A DNA stretch of 64,000 nucleotides from Actinobacillus succinogenes 130Z (GTDB taxonomy: Bacteria > Pseudomonadota > Gammaproteobacteria > Enterobacterales > Pasteurellaceae), in NCBI RefSeq assembly GCF_000017245.1, contig NC_009655.1:868001-932000 (forward strand), written 5' to 3'. The notes beneath the pieces were generated by a model, which saw only the letters and a program-made list of their open reading frames with translations, ran no database searches and had not been told where the DNA came from. Positions 43,286 to 56,496 of the stretch are shown one piece after another (position 1 is the first letter of the stretch; every line of letters starts with the position of its first letter). Both the position numbers and the translations under genes were made by a program.

Positions 43286-43350
43286 ACAACGACGCGCCGT
43301 TGTGAAGAAGTCAAATCAAGCGGTGCGTCGTTGTTTTTTGCTCTTTAACA
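43286..43350 (+). promoter_or_regulatory. rrn leader: boxB-like hairpin and boxA antitermination site
   Basis: ACAACGACGCGCC (43286-43298) pairs with GGTGCGTCGTTGT (43322-43334) and is followed by a T-run, then boxA TGCTCTTTAACA (43339-43350), identical to the E. coli rrn boxA. The hairpin occupies the boxB position. The bases after boxA also match the E. coli leader. Nus-factor antitermination is implied. Confidence 0.75.
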
Positions 43351-43473
43351 ATTTATCAGACAATCTGTGTGGGCACCGGAAAGATTCGTTTAGAAAAAAT
43401 AAATGAAGACTTAAGGTGCTGACCGAAGTTAATACATTAATGAATGTCAGTATATTGAGCGAAAAAACTTTTT

Positions 43474-45017
<1,544 letters not shown>

Positions 45018-45167
45018 CTAAAGAACGGATTACCGGTGTTCACACAGATTGTTTGATGAAAAGTAGAGAGAAAAGACCGCACTTTTGGTTGCTTACTAGG
45101 TCGAGCGACGAGATGAGAATCGAAGAAACGGAAGTGCAAGACAACAAAGAGATTATCTTTAGCTGTT

Positions 45168-45243
45168 GTCCCCATCGTCTAGAGGCCTAGGACATCGCCC
45201 TTTCACGGCGGTAACCGGGGTTCGAATCCCCGTGGGGACGCCA
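45168..45243 (+). tRNA. tRNA-Glu (TTC)
   Basis: A 76-base tRNA with encoded CCA lies in the 16S-23S spacer. The acceptor stem GTCCCCA pairs with TGGGGAC, the anticodon loop is CTTTCAC (anticodon TTC) and GGTTCGAATCC forms the T arm. It is nearly identical to E. coli tRNA-Glu, a usual spacer tRNA. Confidence 0.97.
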
Positions 45244-45286
45244 ATTAAAGATGATTTCGTCTAACGCAAGTTAGGGTTTATCTTAT

Positions 45287-45298
45287 TGTTCTTTAAAA
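45287..45298 (+). promoter_or_regulatory. Spacer boxA-like antitermination site
   Basis: TGTTCTTTAAAA lies between tRNA-Glu and 23S and resembles the boxA found in rrn spacers. Confidence 0.6.
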
Positions 45299-45460
45299 AA
45301 TTGGAAACAAGCTGAAAAACTGAAGAGATTTTCGAAAGAAAGTCTGAGTAGTAAAAATCTTGACTGAACAAAAGCAGTCAAGTGTTTAGTTTAAAAAACC
45401 GACTTCAAATTGAAGGCACTTTCTTGCAAAAGACAGTAAAGAGAACATTTGAGGTTGTAT

Positions 45461-48459
<2,999 letters not shown>

Positions 48460-48559
48460 ACAACGCTCAAATGTTTTCGGCTTGTTTCGAATTTTAAAGG
48501 AAGCGGCGCGGGCTATCGAGAGGTAGAGGCGTTGCGGATAAGCGGAGAACAACAGAATT

Positions 48560-48679
48560 ATCTTGGCGGCGACAGTGCGGTGGTCCCACCTGACCCCATG
48601 CCGAACTCAGAAGTGAAACGCCGTAATGCCGATGGTAGTGTGGGATATTCCCATGTGAGAGTAGGGCACCGCCAGGTAG
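48560..48679 (+). rRNA. rrf: 5S ribosomal RNA
   Basis: A 120-base 5S rRNA. The central GGTGGTCCCACCTGACCCCA and the following CCGAACTCAGAAGTGAAACG match E. coli, and the terminal stem (TTGGCGG with CCGCCAGG) closes the molecule. Exact ends are estimated. Confidence 0.97.
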
Positions 48680-48688
48680 CGATAAAGA

Positions 48689-48721
48689 AACCCCGGTTCA
48701 GAAATGAGCCGGGGTTTTTGG
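48689..48721 (+). terminator. rRNA operon terminator
   Basis: AACCCCGGTTCA (48689-48700) pairs, with one G-U, with TGAGCCGGGGTT (48705-48716) around GAAA, followed by T-rich sequence. Confidence 0.92.
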
Positions 48722-48978
48722 GTTTTTAGGGTTTTGAGCTGTTTATCATATTTTGATACTTATCTGCCATATTTTTAAAAAAACACGACAAAATCTGACC
48801 GCACTTTTTTAAAATTAAGAGCCGTATATGAACGATAAATAGACCTTGGGTTCTATATTCTTTTATTGCCATTTGTGATAAGATTGCTTACGTGTAAATT
48901 ATTCTTAATTAAGCAAATCATTAACTAAATGAATTGTTTAATTCGTTGTCGTTTATTTTTATATTTTGGGGTTTATTA

Positions 48979-51378
48979 ATGAATAGGATTAGTGTATTCG
49001 CTTTTCTTATCGGTGGAATTTTGTGCGCACAGAATGCGGTAAGTTCTTCGATAGATGAACAACGAGAGAATATTATTCGGTATTCCCGATTAGGTGATGT
49101 ACAGCTAGTTGAGGGAACGAAACAACTCGCCGATTTATATCGGAGTACACATGATTATAAAGTTCGTGATGATCTAATTACACTTTTAGTCAGACAAAAC
49201 CAGTTCAAAGAAGCTTTATCAGTGTGTAGTCATTGTCGGTTAGATGAACTATCGGAGAATGAGCTGGAGGTTTTAGCCAAAGCGGCCAGAAATGAACGAC
49301 AATTTGATCAATCTTTATCTTTTTATCATCAGTTGACACGTGTCGCATCTGAAAATCCTAACGGACTGTTAGGATTAGCTTTAGTGAGTACTGATATATC
49401 TCATTTTGAGAACTCGCAAAAATATCTTTCTCAATATAAAAGAAAATTTGGTATTGATAAAGAGTATGAACAAGCAAATACCTACTTGTTAGATAGTAGT
49501 GAGCCTTTGACTTCCCAGTTACACCGTTTAAGTAATAATTTGGCTAAGAATCCTGATGATGTTGAATCGGCTAAAAAACTATACCGTGTCGCGGCTCAAT
49601 TAAATATCTCGCCTCTTCAAGAAAAACTTATCTCTGATTATCCGGCTTTATTTAATGAAACCGATAAATTATGGTTACTGCATGAGAATGCGGTGCGCGC
49701 AGTAAAAAATACGCCAAGCCGACAAGCATTAAGGGCTTCTTATTCCACTCTTGAGAAAACTTATAACGAGGCGCCTGAACATCATCCTATTAAGCGACAA
49801 TCGTTGTATGATATGACGGTTATTGCATCTAAACTGAATAATACTCATTACATTGAAAAAAACTATATACGTTTGCAAAAGTCGGAACAACCTATACCGA
49901 ATTATGTAAAAGAATCTTATGCGGATTACTTACTGGCTTCGGGGTCACCTTTCTCTGCATTAGAACTGTATAGTGAAATAGAACAGAGTTATCTTGTTCA
50001 GAAACAAAAAGCACCCTTTTCCTTGCAGTTGAAAATTGTTAATGCCTTAAGTGATGCAGCAATGTTTTCGGAGGCTCAACGTTATTTAGAATCTGAAATA
50101 GCGGAACCGTCGCTTTATGTCATGGATTTTACGCACTCAAGAAAAATAGAAAATCCTGATTATGATAGTTATTTTGCTAGTAAGGTAAATCTGCAGGCAT
50201 GGAAAGGAAATTTATCAGGCGCAATGCAACTGCTTGATGAAAGATTATCCGTTACTCCCGGCGACGGATGGATAATGCTGACTAAAGCCGAATTGGAAAG
50301 TGCTCGGGAACGTTCAGATGATGCGCTGAACTGGATTGAAAAGGCTCAAGAATTTTTGTCTGGCGAACCGACTTGGGTTGATGTTACGAAAGCCAATGTC
50401 GCTTTATCTGTAAATAATCTGAGAGCAGCCAGTCATATAGTTAATAATTGGTCGCAAGAGCAAAAAGAAAATCTTACGTCCTTTTTAGAGCGATATGAAC
50501 AGGCAAAATCCGCCCGTTTGGTGGCCTCCGGTGGGATTTCTCACCGTACTTCTCCTGCCGGAGAAAATGAAAGTAACCAAGAATACTATCTCTATTCCCC
50601 TAAAACGGATGAGGGGCATAATGTATTTGTTCATTATCTTACGACTAAATCGCCGGATGACGGTTTGAAATTCGAACAACAACGACTTGGTGCGGGAATT
50701 GAGGCAAACTTTTATCCTGTTATTATCACAACTGAAGCGGGCAAAGGAATTCGGTTAAATGATAAGGCTTATTTTTCCACTAATATTCAATATCGTTTGA
50801 ATCAACATTGGAATTTTAATGTGCGCGGTAGTTTGAATAGTATAAACACACCGGTAAAAGCACTTTATCAAGATACTTACGCTAAAGATTTTGGTTTTTC
50901 GGTCGGTTATAAATATTCTAATCGGTTTGAACTCGGTAGTCATGTTTCCGTGATGAAATTTGATGACGGCAATTTACGCAAAGACCTTTCTATTTGGTCT
51001 AATTTTAATCTATTTAAGCATAACCGCTGGAATTTGGACGGCAGTTTGTTTGCTTCTTATGAACGCAATAAAGATATACCGGAAGCCTATTACTATAATC
51101 CGTCAAAAAGTCGTTCGGCAGAAGGTAATTTGGATTTATCTTATTTCCAGCCATTTAATCACCGCATCACTTTAACACATCACCTTAAAGGGGGAGCGGG
51201 GTATTACTGGCAAGATAATTTTGAAAGCAGTGAAATTTGGTCTATCGCCTATGGCCATGAATGGCGTTTGGGTAAAGGTTTAAGTATTTCTTATGATATA
51301 GGGCGAAAGAGATCCATTTATGATGGAGATCCTGAATTTAATAATTTTATTAATCTAGGTTTATCTGTTTCTTTTTGA
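48979..51378 (+). CDS. pgaA: Poly-beta-1,6-GlcNAc export porin PgaA
   Basis: PgaA, 799 residues. It exports poly-N-acetylglucosamine through the outer membrane. A signal peptide (MNRISVFAFLIGGILCAQNAVSS) is followed by a helical TPR-like periplasmic part (to about residue 510) and a C-terminal 16-strand-type beta barrel ending in NLGLSVSF, with the final Phe used by BAM. The ATG at 48979 is chosen; the TTG at 48934 would add residues before the signal peptide. It starts the pgaABCD operon some 260 bases after the rRNA terminator. Confidence 0.92.
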   Translation: MNRISVFAFLIGGILCAQNAVSSSIDEQRENIIRYSRLGDVQLVEGTKQLADLYRSTHDYKVRDDLITLLVRQNQFKEALSVCSHCRLDELSENELEVLAKAARNERQFDQSLSFYHQLTRVASENPNGLLGLALVSTDISHFENSQKYLSQYKRKFGIDKEYEQANTYLLDSSEPLTSQLHRLSNNLAKNPDDVESAKKLYRVAAQLNISPLQEKLISDYPALFNETDKLWLLHENAVRAVKNTPSRQALRASYSTLEKTYNEAPEHHPIKRQSLYDMTVIASKLNNTHYIEKNYIRLQKSEQPIPNYVKESYADYLLASGSPFSALELYSEIEQSYLVQKQKAPFSLQLKIVNALSDAAMFSEAQRYLESEIAEPSLYVMDFTHSRKIENPDYDSYFASKVNLQAWKGNLSGAMQLLDERLSVTPGDGWIMLTKAELESARERSDDALNWIEKAQEFLSGEPTWVDVTKANVALSVNNLRAASHIVNNWSQEQKENLTSFLERYEQAKSARLVASGGISHRTSPAGENESNQEYYLYSPKTDEGHNVFVHYLTTKSPDDGLKFEQQRLGAGIEANFYPVIITTEAGKGIRLNDKAYFSTNIQYRLNQHWNFNVRGSLNSINTPVKALYQDTYAKDFGFSVGYKYSNRFELGSHVSVMKFDDGNLRKDLSIWSNFNLFKHNRWNLDGSLFASYERNKDIPEAYYYNPSKSRSAEGNLDLSYFQPFNHRITLTHHLKGGAGYYWQDNFESSEIWSIAYGHEWRLGKGLSISYDIGRKRSIYDGDPEFNNFINLGLSVSF

Positions 51379-51408
51379 TTTTTATAAAATTTCTATCTAA
51401 GGGTTTAT

Positions 51409-53190
51409 ATGTGTAAAAAATACATAAAAAATTTTGTGTATTTAATTGTGTTATTACTTTTAAATATACCGGCTTTTGCTTTGAACGAGCATTTAGGTGT
51501 CCTCTGTTACCATAATGTTATTGACGAGAGCGTACCGAATAAGCATCAACAATATTTTCCGCAAACCATTTCTGCTCAAACATTAATTACTCATTTTAAC
51601 TGGTTACGAAATAATGGGTATAAACCTGTCAGTCTGCAACAAATAATGGATGCCCGAAACGGTAGGCAACCTCTTCCCAAGAAGGCGGTACTACTCACTT
51701 TTGACGACGGTTATGAAAGTTTTTATAAAGTGATTTATCCGTTATTGAAAGCTTATAACTATCCTGCCGTTTATGCCATTGTTACTGATTGGATTAATAC
51801 GCCAAGTAATCGAAAAATTTCTTACGGTAGTCAGAAGCTTAACCGGAGTGAGTTTGTGACATGGCGACAATTACGAGAAATGCAAGCAAGCGGTTTAGTG
51901 GAAATGGCTTCCCATACTAATGATTTGCACCATGGTATAAAAGCTAATCCGGCGGGCAGCAGCTTGCCGGCGGTTATTGCACCTGCATATCGCAATGGTA
52001 AATATGAAACCTCAACAGAGTATAAAAATAAATTACGTAAAGATTTCCAACAATCTTATGATTTGTTAAAGAAAAATGTAGGCGTGGCGCCACGCGCAAT
52101 GATTTGGCCTTATGGCCACTTTACCGCAACATCTGTAAATATTGCGAAAGATGTAGGTTTTGATGTGCATATGTCGCTTATCGATACAAAAACGAATGTT
52201 CCCGGTAATGCGCATTTAGGCCGATTATTGTTAGATTCGGAAACGTCGATTACTACAATTGAAAATTATTTGAAAAATAAGAATACGGACTTAACAATAC
52301 AGCGTTCTCTTCGAATTAAATTAGACGATATTTACGATCCGAATCCGGTTAAACAAAATAAAAATCTGGATCAGCTGATTGAACGTATTCATCGTCAAGG
52401 TATTTCGCGCGTGTATATTCAGGCTTTTTCCGATGCAAATCACGATGGTATTGCCGATTCGTTGTATTTTCCGAATAAATATTTACCGGTTAGAGCCGAT
52501 CTTTTTAGCCGAGTAGCATGGATTATTCAAGCGAGATTAGGTCTTGAACCATATGCCTGGTTACCGATTTCGGTTTTTGATTTAACGAATATTGATCAGC
52601 ACAAAATGGAGATGGTTAAATCCGTTTATCAAGATTTATCTCTTTACACAAAATTTAAAGGAATTTTGTTAAGTGATGAAAAAACTGTGGATGACGATGA
52701 ATCGTTACTTAAAATTTCCAACGAAATAGAAAAAATCATATCGCCTTATACATTATGGGGAAACGAACTTTTCAAAACAGTAGGTATGATTTCGGCTCCG
52801 TTGAATTTATCGGCTCAAAATAAGCTGCAGTTTAGTCAACGGCTGACGCGTTTTGCGGAACGTTATGACTTTGTTACGGTCGCTGCCTCGCCTTATGGGC
52901 ATAATTCCGACTTTACCGGAAGTCAAGCGAAGAATTGGGTGAAGAACGTTGTAAAAAGTACGACGCCTTACATAGCAAAGGATAAGCTCGCCTTTGAACT
53001 ACAAACGACGGATGAACGAACCGGACAAAAGGTGTCGACTAATGAGCTGGTAGACTGGATGAAAGTTCTTCAGGAGGAAAGCAAAGTTTATAACTTTGGT
53101 TATTACCCGGATAATTTTCAACTTGATCAACCGGAATTGAAAAAAATCCGACCGCACTTTTCAATAAATAGAAATATCGGATTGAAATAA
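51409..53190 (+). CDS. pgaB: Poly-GlcNAc N-deacetylase PgaB
   Basis: PgaB, 593 residues. It partly de-N-acetylates PNAG before export. The polysaccharide deacetylase domain (about 30-290) has LTFDDGYES (D100, D101) and SHTNDLHHG. The C-terminal (beta/alpha)8 domain (from about 300) begins RIKLDDIYDPNP. Unlike the E. coli enzyme, the signal peptide (ending IPAFA|LNEH) has no lipobox cysteine, so the protein may be soluble in the periplasm. It follows pgaA by 30 bases. Confidence 0.93.
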   Translation: MCKKYIKNFVYLIVLLLLNIPAFALNEHLGVLCYHNVIDESVPNKHQQYFPQTISAQTLITHFNWLRNNGYKPVSLQQIMDARNGRQPLPKKAVLLTFDDGYESFYKVIYPLLKAYNYPAVYAIVTDWINTPSNRKISYGSQKLNRSEFVTWRQLREMQASGLVEMASHTNDLHHGIKANPAGSSLPAVIAPAYRNGKYETSTEYKNKLRKDFQQSYDLLKKNVGVAPRAMIWPYGHFTATSVNIAKDVGFDVHMSLIDTKTNVPGNAHLGRLLLDSETSITTIENYLKNKNTDLTIQRSLRIKLDDIYDPNPVKQNKNLDQLIERIHRQGISRVYIQAFSDANHDGIADSLYFPNKYLPVRADLFSRVAWIIQARLGLEPYAWLPISVFDLTNIDQHKMEMVKSVYQDLSLYTKFKGILLSDEKTVDDDESLLKISNEIEKIISPYTLWGNELFKTVGMISAPLNLSAQNKLQFSQRLTRFAERYDFVTVAASPYGHNSDFTGSQAKNWVKNVVKSTTPYIAKDKLAFELQTTDERTGQKVSTNELVDWMKVLQEESKVYNFGYYPDNFQLDQPELKKIRPHFSINRNIGLK

Positions 53191-53199
53191 GGGGGCATT

Positions 53200-54429
53200 A
53201 TGTCTTGGTTTGATATATTAAACATAATGTTATTCATGTATCCCGCTCTTATGGCGATTTATTGGACGATTGCTGCCGGTTACTATTATTTCTTTATTGA
53301 AGGAAAATTTACCGCCCCTAAATTCTCAAAAATGGATATGGCCGATATTCCGATGGTTTCTATTATGATCCCGTGCTATAACGAAGCCGATAATTTAGAT
53401 GATGCGATTCCTTATTTGCTTAAGTTGAAATATCCGAAGTTCGAACTTATTTTTATTAATGACGGCAGTAAGGATGAAACGGGGGAAATTATTGACCGTT
53501 GGGCGCAAAAAGACAACCGTATTGTTGCGTTACACCAAGAAAATGCCGGTAAAGCAAGTGCTCTGAATTACGGATTAACCGTTGCCAAAGGTAAATATAT
53601 CGGTTGTATTGATGGCGATGCCGTATTGGATTATCGCGCTGTAGATTATATGGTTCAGGCATTGGAATCCAATCCTCAATACGGTGCGGTGACAGGTAAT
53701 CCCCGGGTGCGTAACCGCAGTACGATTTTAGGTTGTTTGCAAACTTCGGAATTCAGTTCCATCATCGGCTTGATTAAACGGGCGCAAAGTGTGATGGGAA
53801 CCATTTTTACCGTATCCGGCGTATGTTGTTTGTTTAAGGCGGAAGCCATGCAGAAAATCGGCGGTTGGAGTACCAATATGATCACTGAAGATATTGACGT
53901 GAGCTGGAAACTGCAAACCGCAGGATACAATATCGTTTACGAACCGAGAGCTTTATGCTGGACACTTATGCCCGAAACGATTCGCGGGCTGTTTAAACAA
54001 CGCTTGCGCTGGGCTCAGGGCGGTGCCGAAACCATCATCAAATATTTTCCGATTGTGTGGCGTTTAGGTAATCGGCGTTTATGGCCGATGTATCTTGAAT
54101 ATTTCGTTACCGCCGTTTGGGCCTATGCGCTTATTGCCGTATTATGTATTAATACTTATATTCAGATTACGCAAGGAACCTTTAATGTATCCGTATTTCG
54201 GGTGCTGATGACCGTATTGTTTTTCTCCTTTTTCTGGCAGTACATATTCAGTCTGTATATCGACAGTCGCTATGAGAAAGGGTTATTTCGTTATTCTTTG
54301 TATTGTATTTGGTATCCGTACGTGTACTGGTTACTAAATATGTTGACGCTCGTTTTCGGTATTCCGAAAGCGATTTTTAGAAACAAGTCCAAGTTGGCTG
54401 TCTGGACGAGTCCGGATAGAGGGGTATGA
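53200..54429 (+). CDS. pgaC: Poly-beta-1,6-GlcNAc synthase PgaC
   Basis: PgaC, 409 residues. It is an inner-membrane GT2 processive synthase that polymerises UDP-GlcNAc. In order: an N-terminal membrane helix, MIPCYNEADNL, FINDGSKD, the DGDA catalytic motif, ITEDIDVSWKL and the processive QRLRW motif, then two or three C-terminal helices. It is followed by pgaD after one base. Confidence 0.96.
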   Translation: MSWFDILNIMLFMYPALMAIYWTIAAGYYYFFIEGKFTAPKFSKMDMADIPMVSIMIPCYNEADNLDDAIPYLLKLKYPKFELIFINDGSKDETGEIIDRWAQKDNRIVALHQENAGKASALNYGLTVAKGKYIGCIDGDAVLDYRAVDYMVQALESNPQYGAVTGNPRVRNRSTILGCLQTSEFSSIIGLIKRAQSVMGTIFTVSGVCCLFKAEAMQKIGGWSTNMITEDIDVSWKLQTAGYNIVYEPRALCWTLMPETIRGLFKQRLRWAQGGAETIIKYFPIVWRLGNRRLWPMYLEYFVTAVWAYALIAVLCINTYIQITQGTFNVSVFRVLMTVLFFSFFWQYIFSLYIDSRYEKGLFRYSLYCIWYPYVYWLLNMLTLVFGIPKAIFRNKSKLAVWTSPDRGV

Positions 54430-54430
54430 A

Positions 54431-54724
54431 TTGGAACTTCAGAAATTAATGATTATTAAAAAACAGGCAAAAGAATTACCGTTGGCTTTGATTCTGAAAA
54501 GTATGTTTCTAAGCTTGGTGACGTGGTCTTTGTGGGGATATACCGCTTACGCGATCATTCGTTATTCACAAAAGATTTTTACCAATCCGGTTTTTGAACA
54601 TTATTTCTTCTCCGACATTGTCGTTTTTATGTTTGCAAGCTCGGTGGCGTTATTGCTGGTCGCAATTATTTGGTCGTTCATTGCAAAACCGTCAAAACGT
54701 TTGGTTCTTCATCAGCAGAACTAA
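54431..54724 (+). CDS. pgaD: PgaD, poly-GlcNAc synthase accessory protein
   Basis: 97-residue inner-membrane protein with two helices (about 22-45 and 59-80). In E. coli, PgaD assists PgaC and responds to c-di-GMP. Sequence conservation in this family is low, so the call depends on position right after pgaC and on topology. The start (ATG or GTG) is not certain; the open frame begins within two bases of the pgaC stop. A terminator follows. Confidence 0.85.
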   Translation: MELQKLMIIKKQAKELPLALILKSMFLSLVTWSLWGYTAYAIIRYSQKIFTNPVFEHYFFSDIVVFMFASSVALLLVAIIWSFIAKPSKRLVLHQQN

Positions 54725-54730
54725 TTAATG

Positions 54731-54756
54731 AAAAGCACAAGAAATTGTGCTTTTTG
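54731..54756 (+). terminator. Intrinsic terminator of pgaABCD
   Basis: AAAAGCACAA (54731-54740) pairs with TTGTGCTTTT (54745-54754) around GAAA, with a T-run. Confidence 0.9.
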
Positions 54757-54772
54757 ATTTATGTTCGGATAT

Positions 54773-54838
54773 AAAGTGCGGTCGGTTTTTGCTGTGTTTT
54801 TATCGGACGTAAAACTATCGGATTTTTGACCGCACTTT
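54773..54838. repeat. Inverted uptake-signal pair between pgaD and dspB
   Basis: AAAGTGCGGT (54773-54782) and ACCGCACTTT (54829-54838) face each other 46 bases apart at the convergent ends of pgaD and dspB. They may form part of a terminator for dspB, though the long loop makes it weak. Confidence 0.7.
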
Positions 54839-54846
54839 CGTTACCG

Positions 54847-56373
54847 TCATGGTGTAGAAACCGTAATTTCTTTATCCAGCCATAAAGTATTTCCCTGAAA
54901 GTCGTAAGCTTGATAGCTTTTGCCGTCTCGTTGTTGCGTTTTTTCTGTTTTATACCAATTCCCATTCAGTCGGATTTGATGTTTATCCGAACCGTTCAGC
55001 CAAAAACTGATTTTTCGCTCAACCAGTTGATTCTCCTGTAATAAACGGACGGTTTGCCGATGGTTTTTCAGGGAAATGAATTCGTTATCGCTAAGCTGTA
55101 ACAGGTCGATATAAGTGGTACTGTGTAATGAGGCAAAATCGTTTTCCGTTAATGAATATAGATGTCGGTTGGTTTTGTCATGCTCGCCTGTTATTTTACT
55201 TTTATAAATAATTGCCGTTAACAGTGGCGCCGTATATTTCTGAATGGAATCGCTTCTCAGCGAACCGGCTTTTTCACCCCAAATTGATAATGCCGATCCC
55301 ATAATTTTATGGCGGTCTCGGATTTTATTTTGTGAATTTTGACCGTCCCAAATGGTTAGATCCCAGTTCTTCAGGACATCTCTCGTGGCGAAATTGCTGT
55401 CATGGGAAGTGGTCGCATCTTCCTGAGGCGTGAAGTATAAATAATAGGCGTTATAATTGAGAACGGCGAATCCCTGTGCAATCAATTCAGGCATACTCAT
55501 ACGGATTTCCCGTCGCCGCCGCTCTTCTTGTTCGTCTTGCGGATTGCCGTCATAACTCCAGTAAGTAATTTGAATATCGGGGTTGAGCTGATGAATGGTC
55601 GCTTTAATCAGCCCATCATTCCAGATTCTGGTTTTCAGCCCTTTTTGCTGAAGAAATTCGGCTAATGTATTAACGTAAGTAATAAATTCATGATTATTGT
55701 CCGTACCGTAACCGAATTCATCGCCACCGATATGAAAATGTCGACTGCTGTCGCCGAAAATCTCAATGACTTCCGCGATCAACGATTTTATAAAAGCTAT
55801 GCTATCGGGATTGGTAATGTCGATTTCTTCATCCGTCCATTTAGAACGGAGTTGTTGCGTATAAGGTTTGCCTCGTTCTTTTTCCAACAAATCAAAAATA
55901 GCCGTCATATGATTAGGGCTGTCTAATTCGGGAACCAGTTCGACATTCTTATTTTTAGCATAATCGGTAATGTCCTTCAGCTGGGCATAACTTAAAAACG
56001 GTTTATGGGTTTTAGGGTTGATATAGACTCCGTATTTATCCCGTGTCGCATTTTCAGCACGCTGATTCAAAACGGTACTTTCCAGGGCATAATTTTCATG
56101 GTCGGAAAAATGCAGGTGCAGGAATGTCCCGCCTGCATTATGGATGGTATCAATAAACGCTTTAATGACTTCGACGGGATAAAAATGGCGGGCAATATCC
56201 AATGCCAGTCCCGTTTCTTTATTTTGAGATAATTCTGCAGAGCGGAAAGTTTGCTGAAGCTGCAGAATCGCAGTGTCATTTTCATCGGCCCTGGCAGAAA
56301 CGGAATTGAGTCCGAGTCCCATCATCAGAGCGAAAATCAGAGAGATTCTAACTTTACGCGAAGAATCCGGCAT
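54847..56373 (-). CDS. dspB: Dispersin B-like beta-N-acetylglucosaminidase
   Basis: About 508 residues, GH20 hexosaminidase strongly resembling dispersin B, which hydrolyses PNAG and disperses biofilm. A signal peptide (ending SVSARA) is followed by the catalytic domain with LDIARHFYPVEVIK, LHFSDHENYALES, ELDSPNHM and HIGGDEFGY, where the adjacent D and E are catalytic. A C-terminal part of about 120 residues after the GH20 domain has no counterpart in the 381-residue Aggregatibacter enzyme. The Met at 56373 is preferred; the ATG at 56385 has its ribosome site right against it. It is convergent with pgaABCD. Confidence 0.92.
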   Translation of the reverse strand: MPDSSRKVRISLIFALMMGLGLNSVSARADENDTAILQLQQTFRSAELSQNKETGLALDIARHFYPVEVIKAFIDTIHNAGGTFLHLHFSDHENYALESTVLNQRAENATRDKYGVYINPKTHKPFLSYAQLKDITDYAKNKNVELVPELDSPNHMTAIFDLLEKERGKPYTQQLRSKWTDEEIDITNPDSIAFIKSLIAEVIEIFGDSSRHFHIGGDEFGYGTDNNHEFITYVNTLAEFLQQKGLKTRIWNDGLIKATIHQLNPDIQITYWSYDGNPQDEQEERRRREIRMSMPELIAQGFAVLNYNAYYLYFTPQEDATTSHDSNFATRDVLKNWDLTIWDGQNSQNKIRDRHKIMGSALSIWGEKAGSLRSDSIQKYTAPLLTAIIYKSKITGEHDKTNRHLYSLTENDFASLHSTTYIDLLQLSDNEFISLKNHRQTVRLLQENQLVERKISFWLNGSDKHQIRLNGNWYKTEKTQQRDGKSYQAYDFQGNTLWLDKEITVSTP

Positions 56374-56496
56374 GTTGATTATCATCCTTGTGTTAAAGTT
56401 GTTATAAAGTTAAATAAGGTAAGGGTAATAAAGTCTTTACTAATTATGGATGAATTTTTGTTAGAATAGTTCAACTTTATTTATTGAAACCGCTTT

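Noticed and set aside
48934..48978. TTG start for pgaA
   Set aside because: It would add a hydrophobic stretch before a complete signal peptide that begins at the ATG at 48979.
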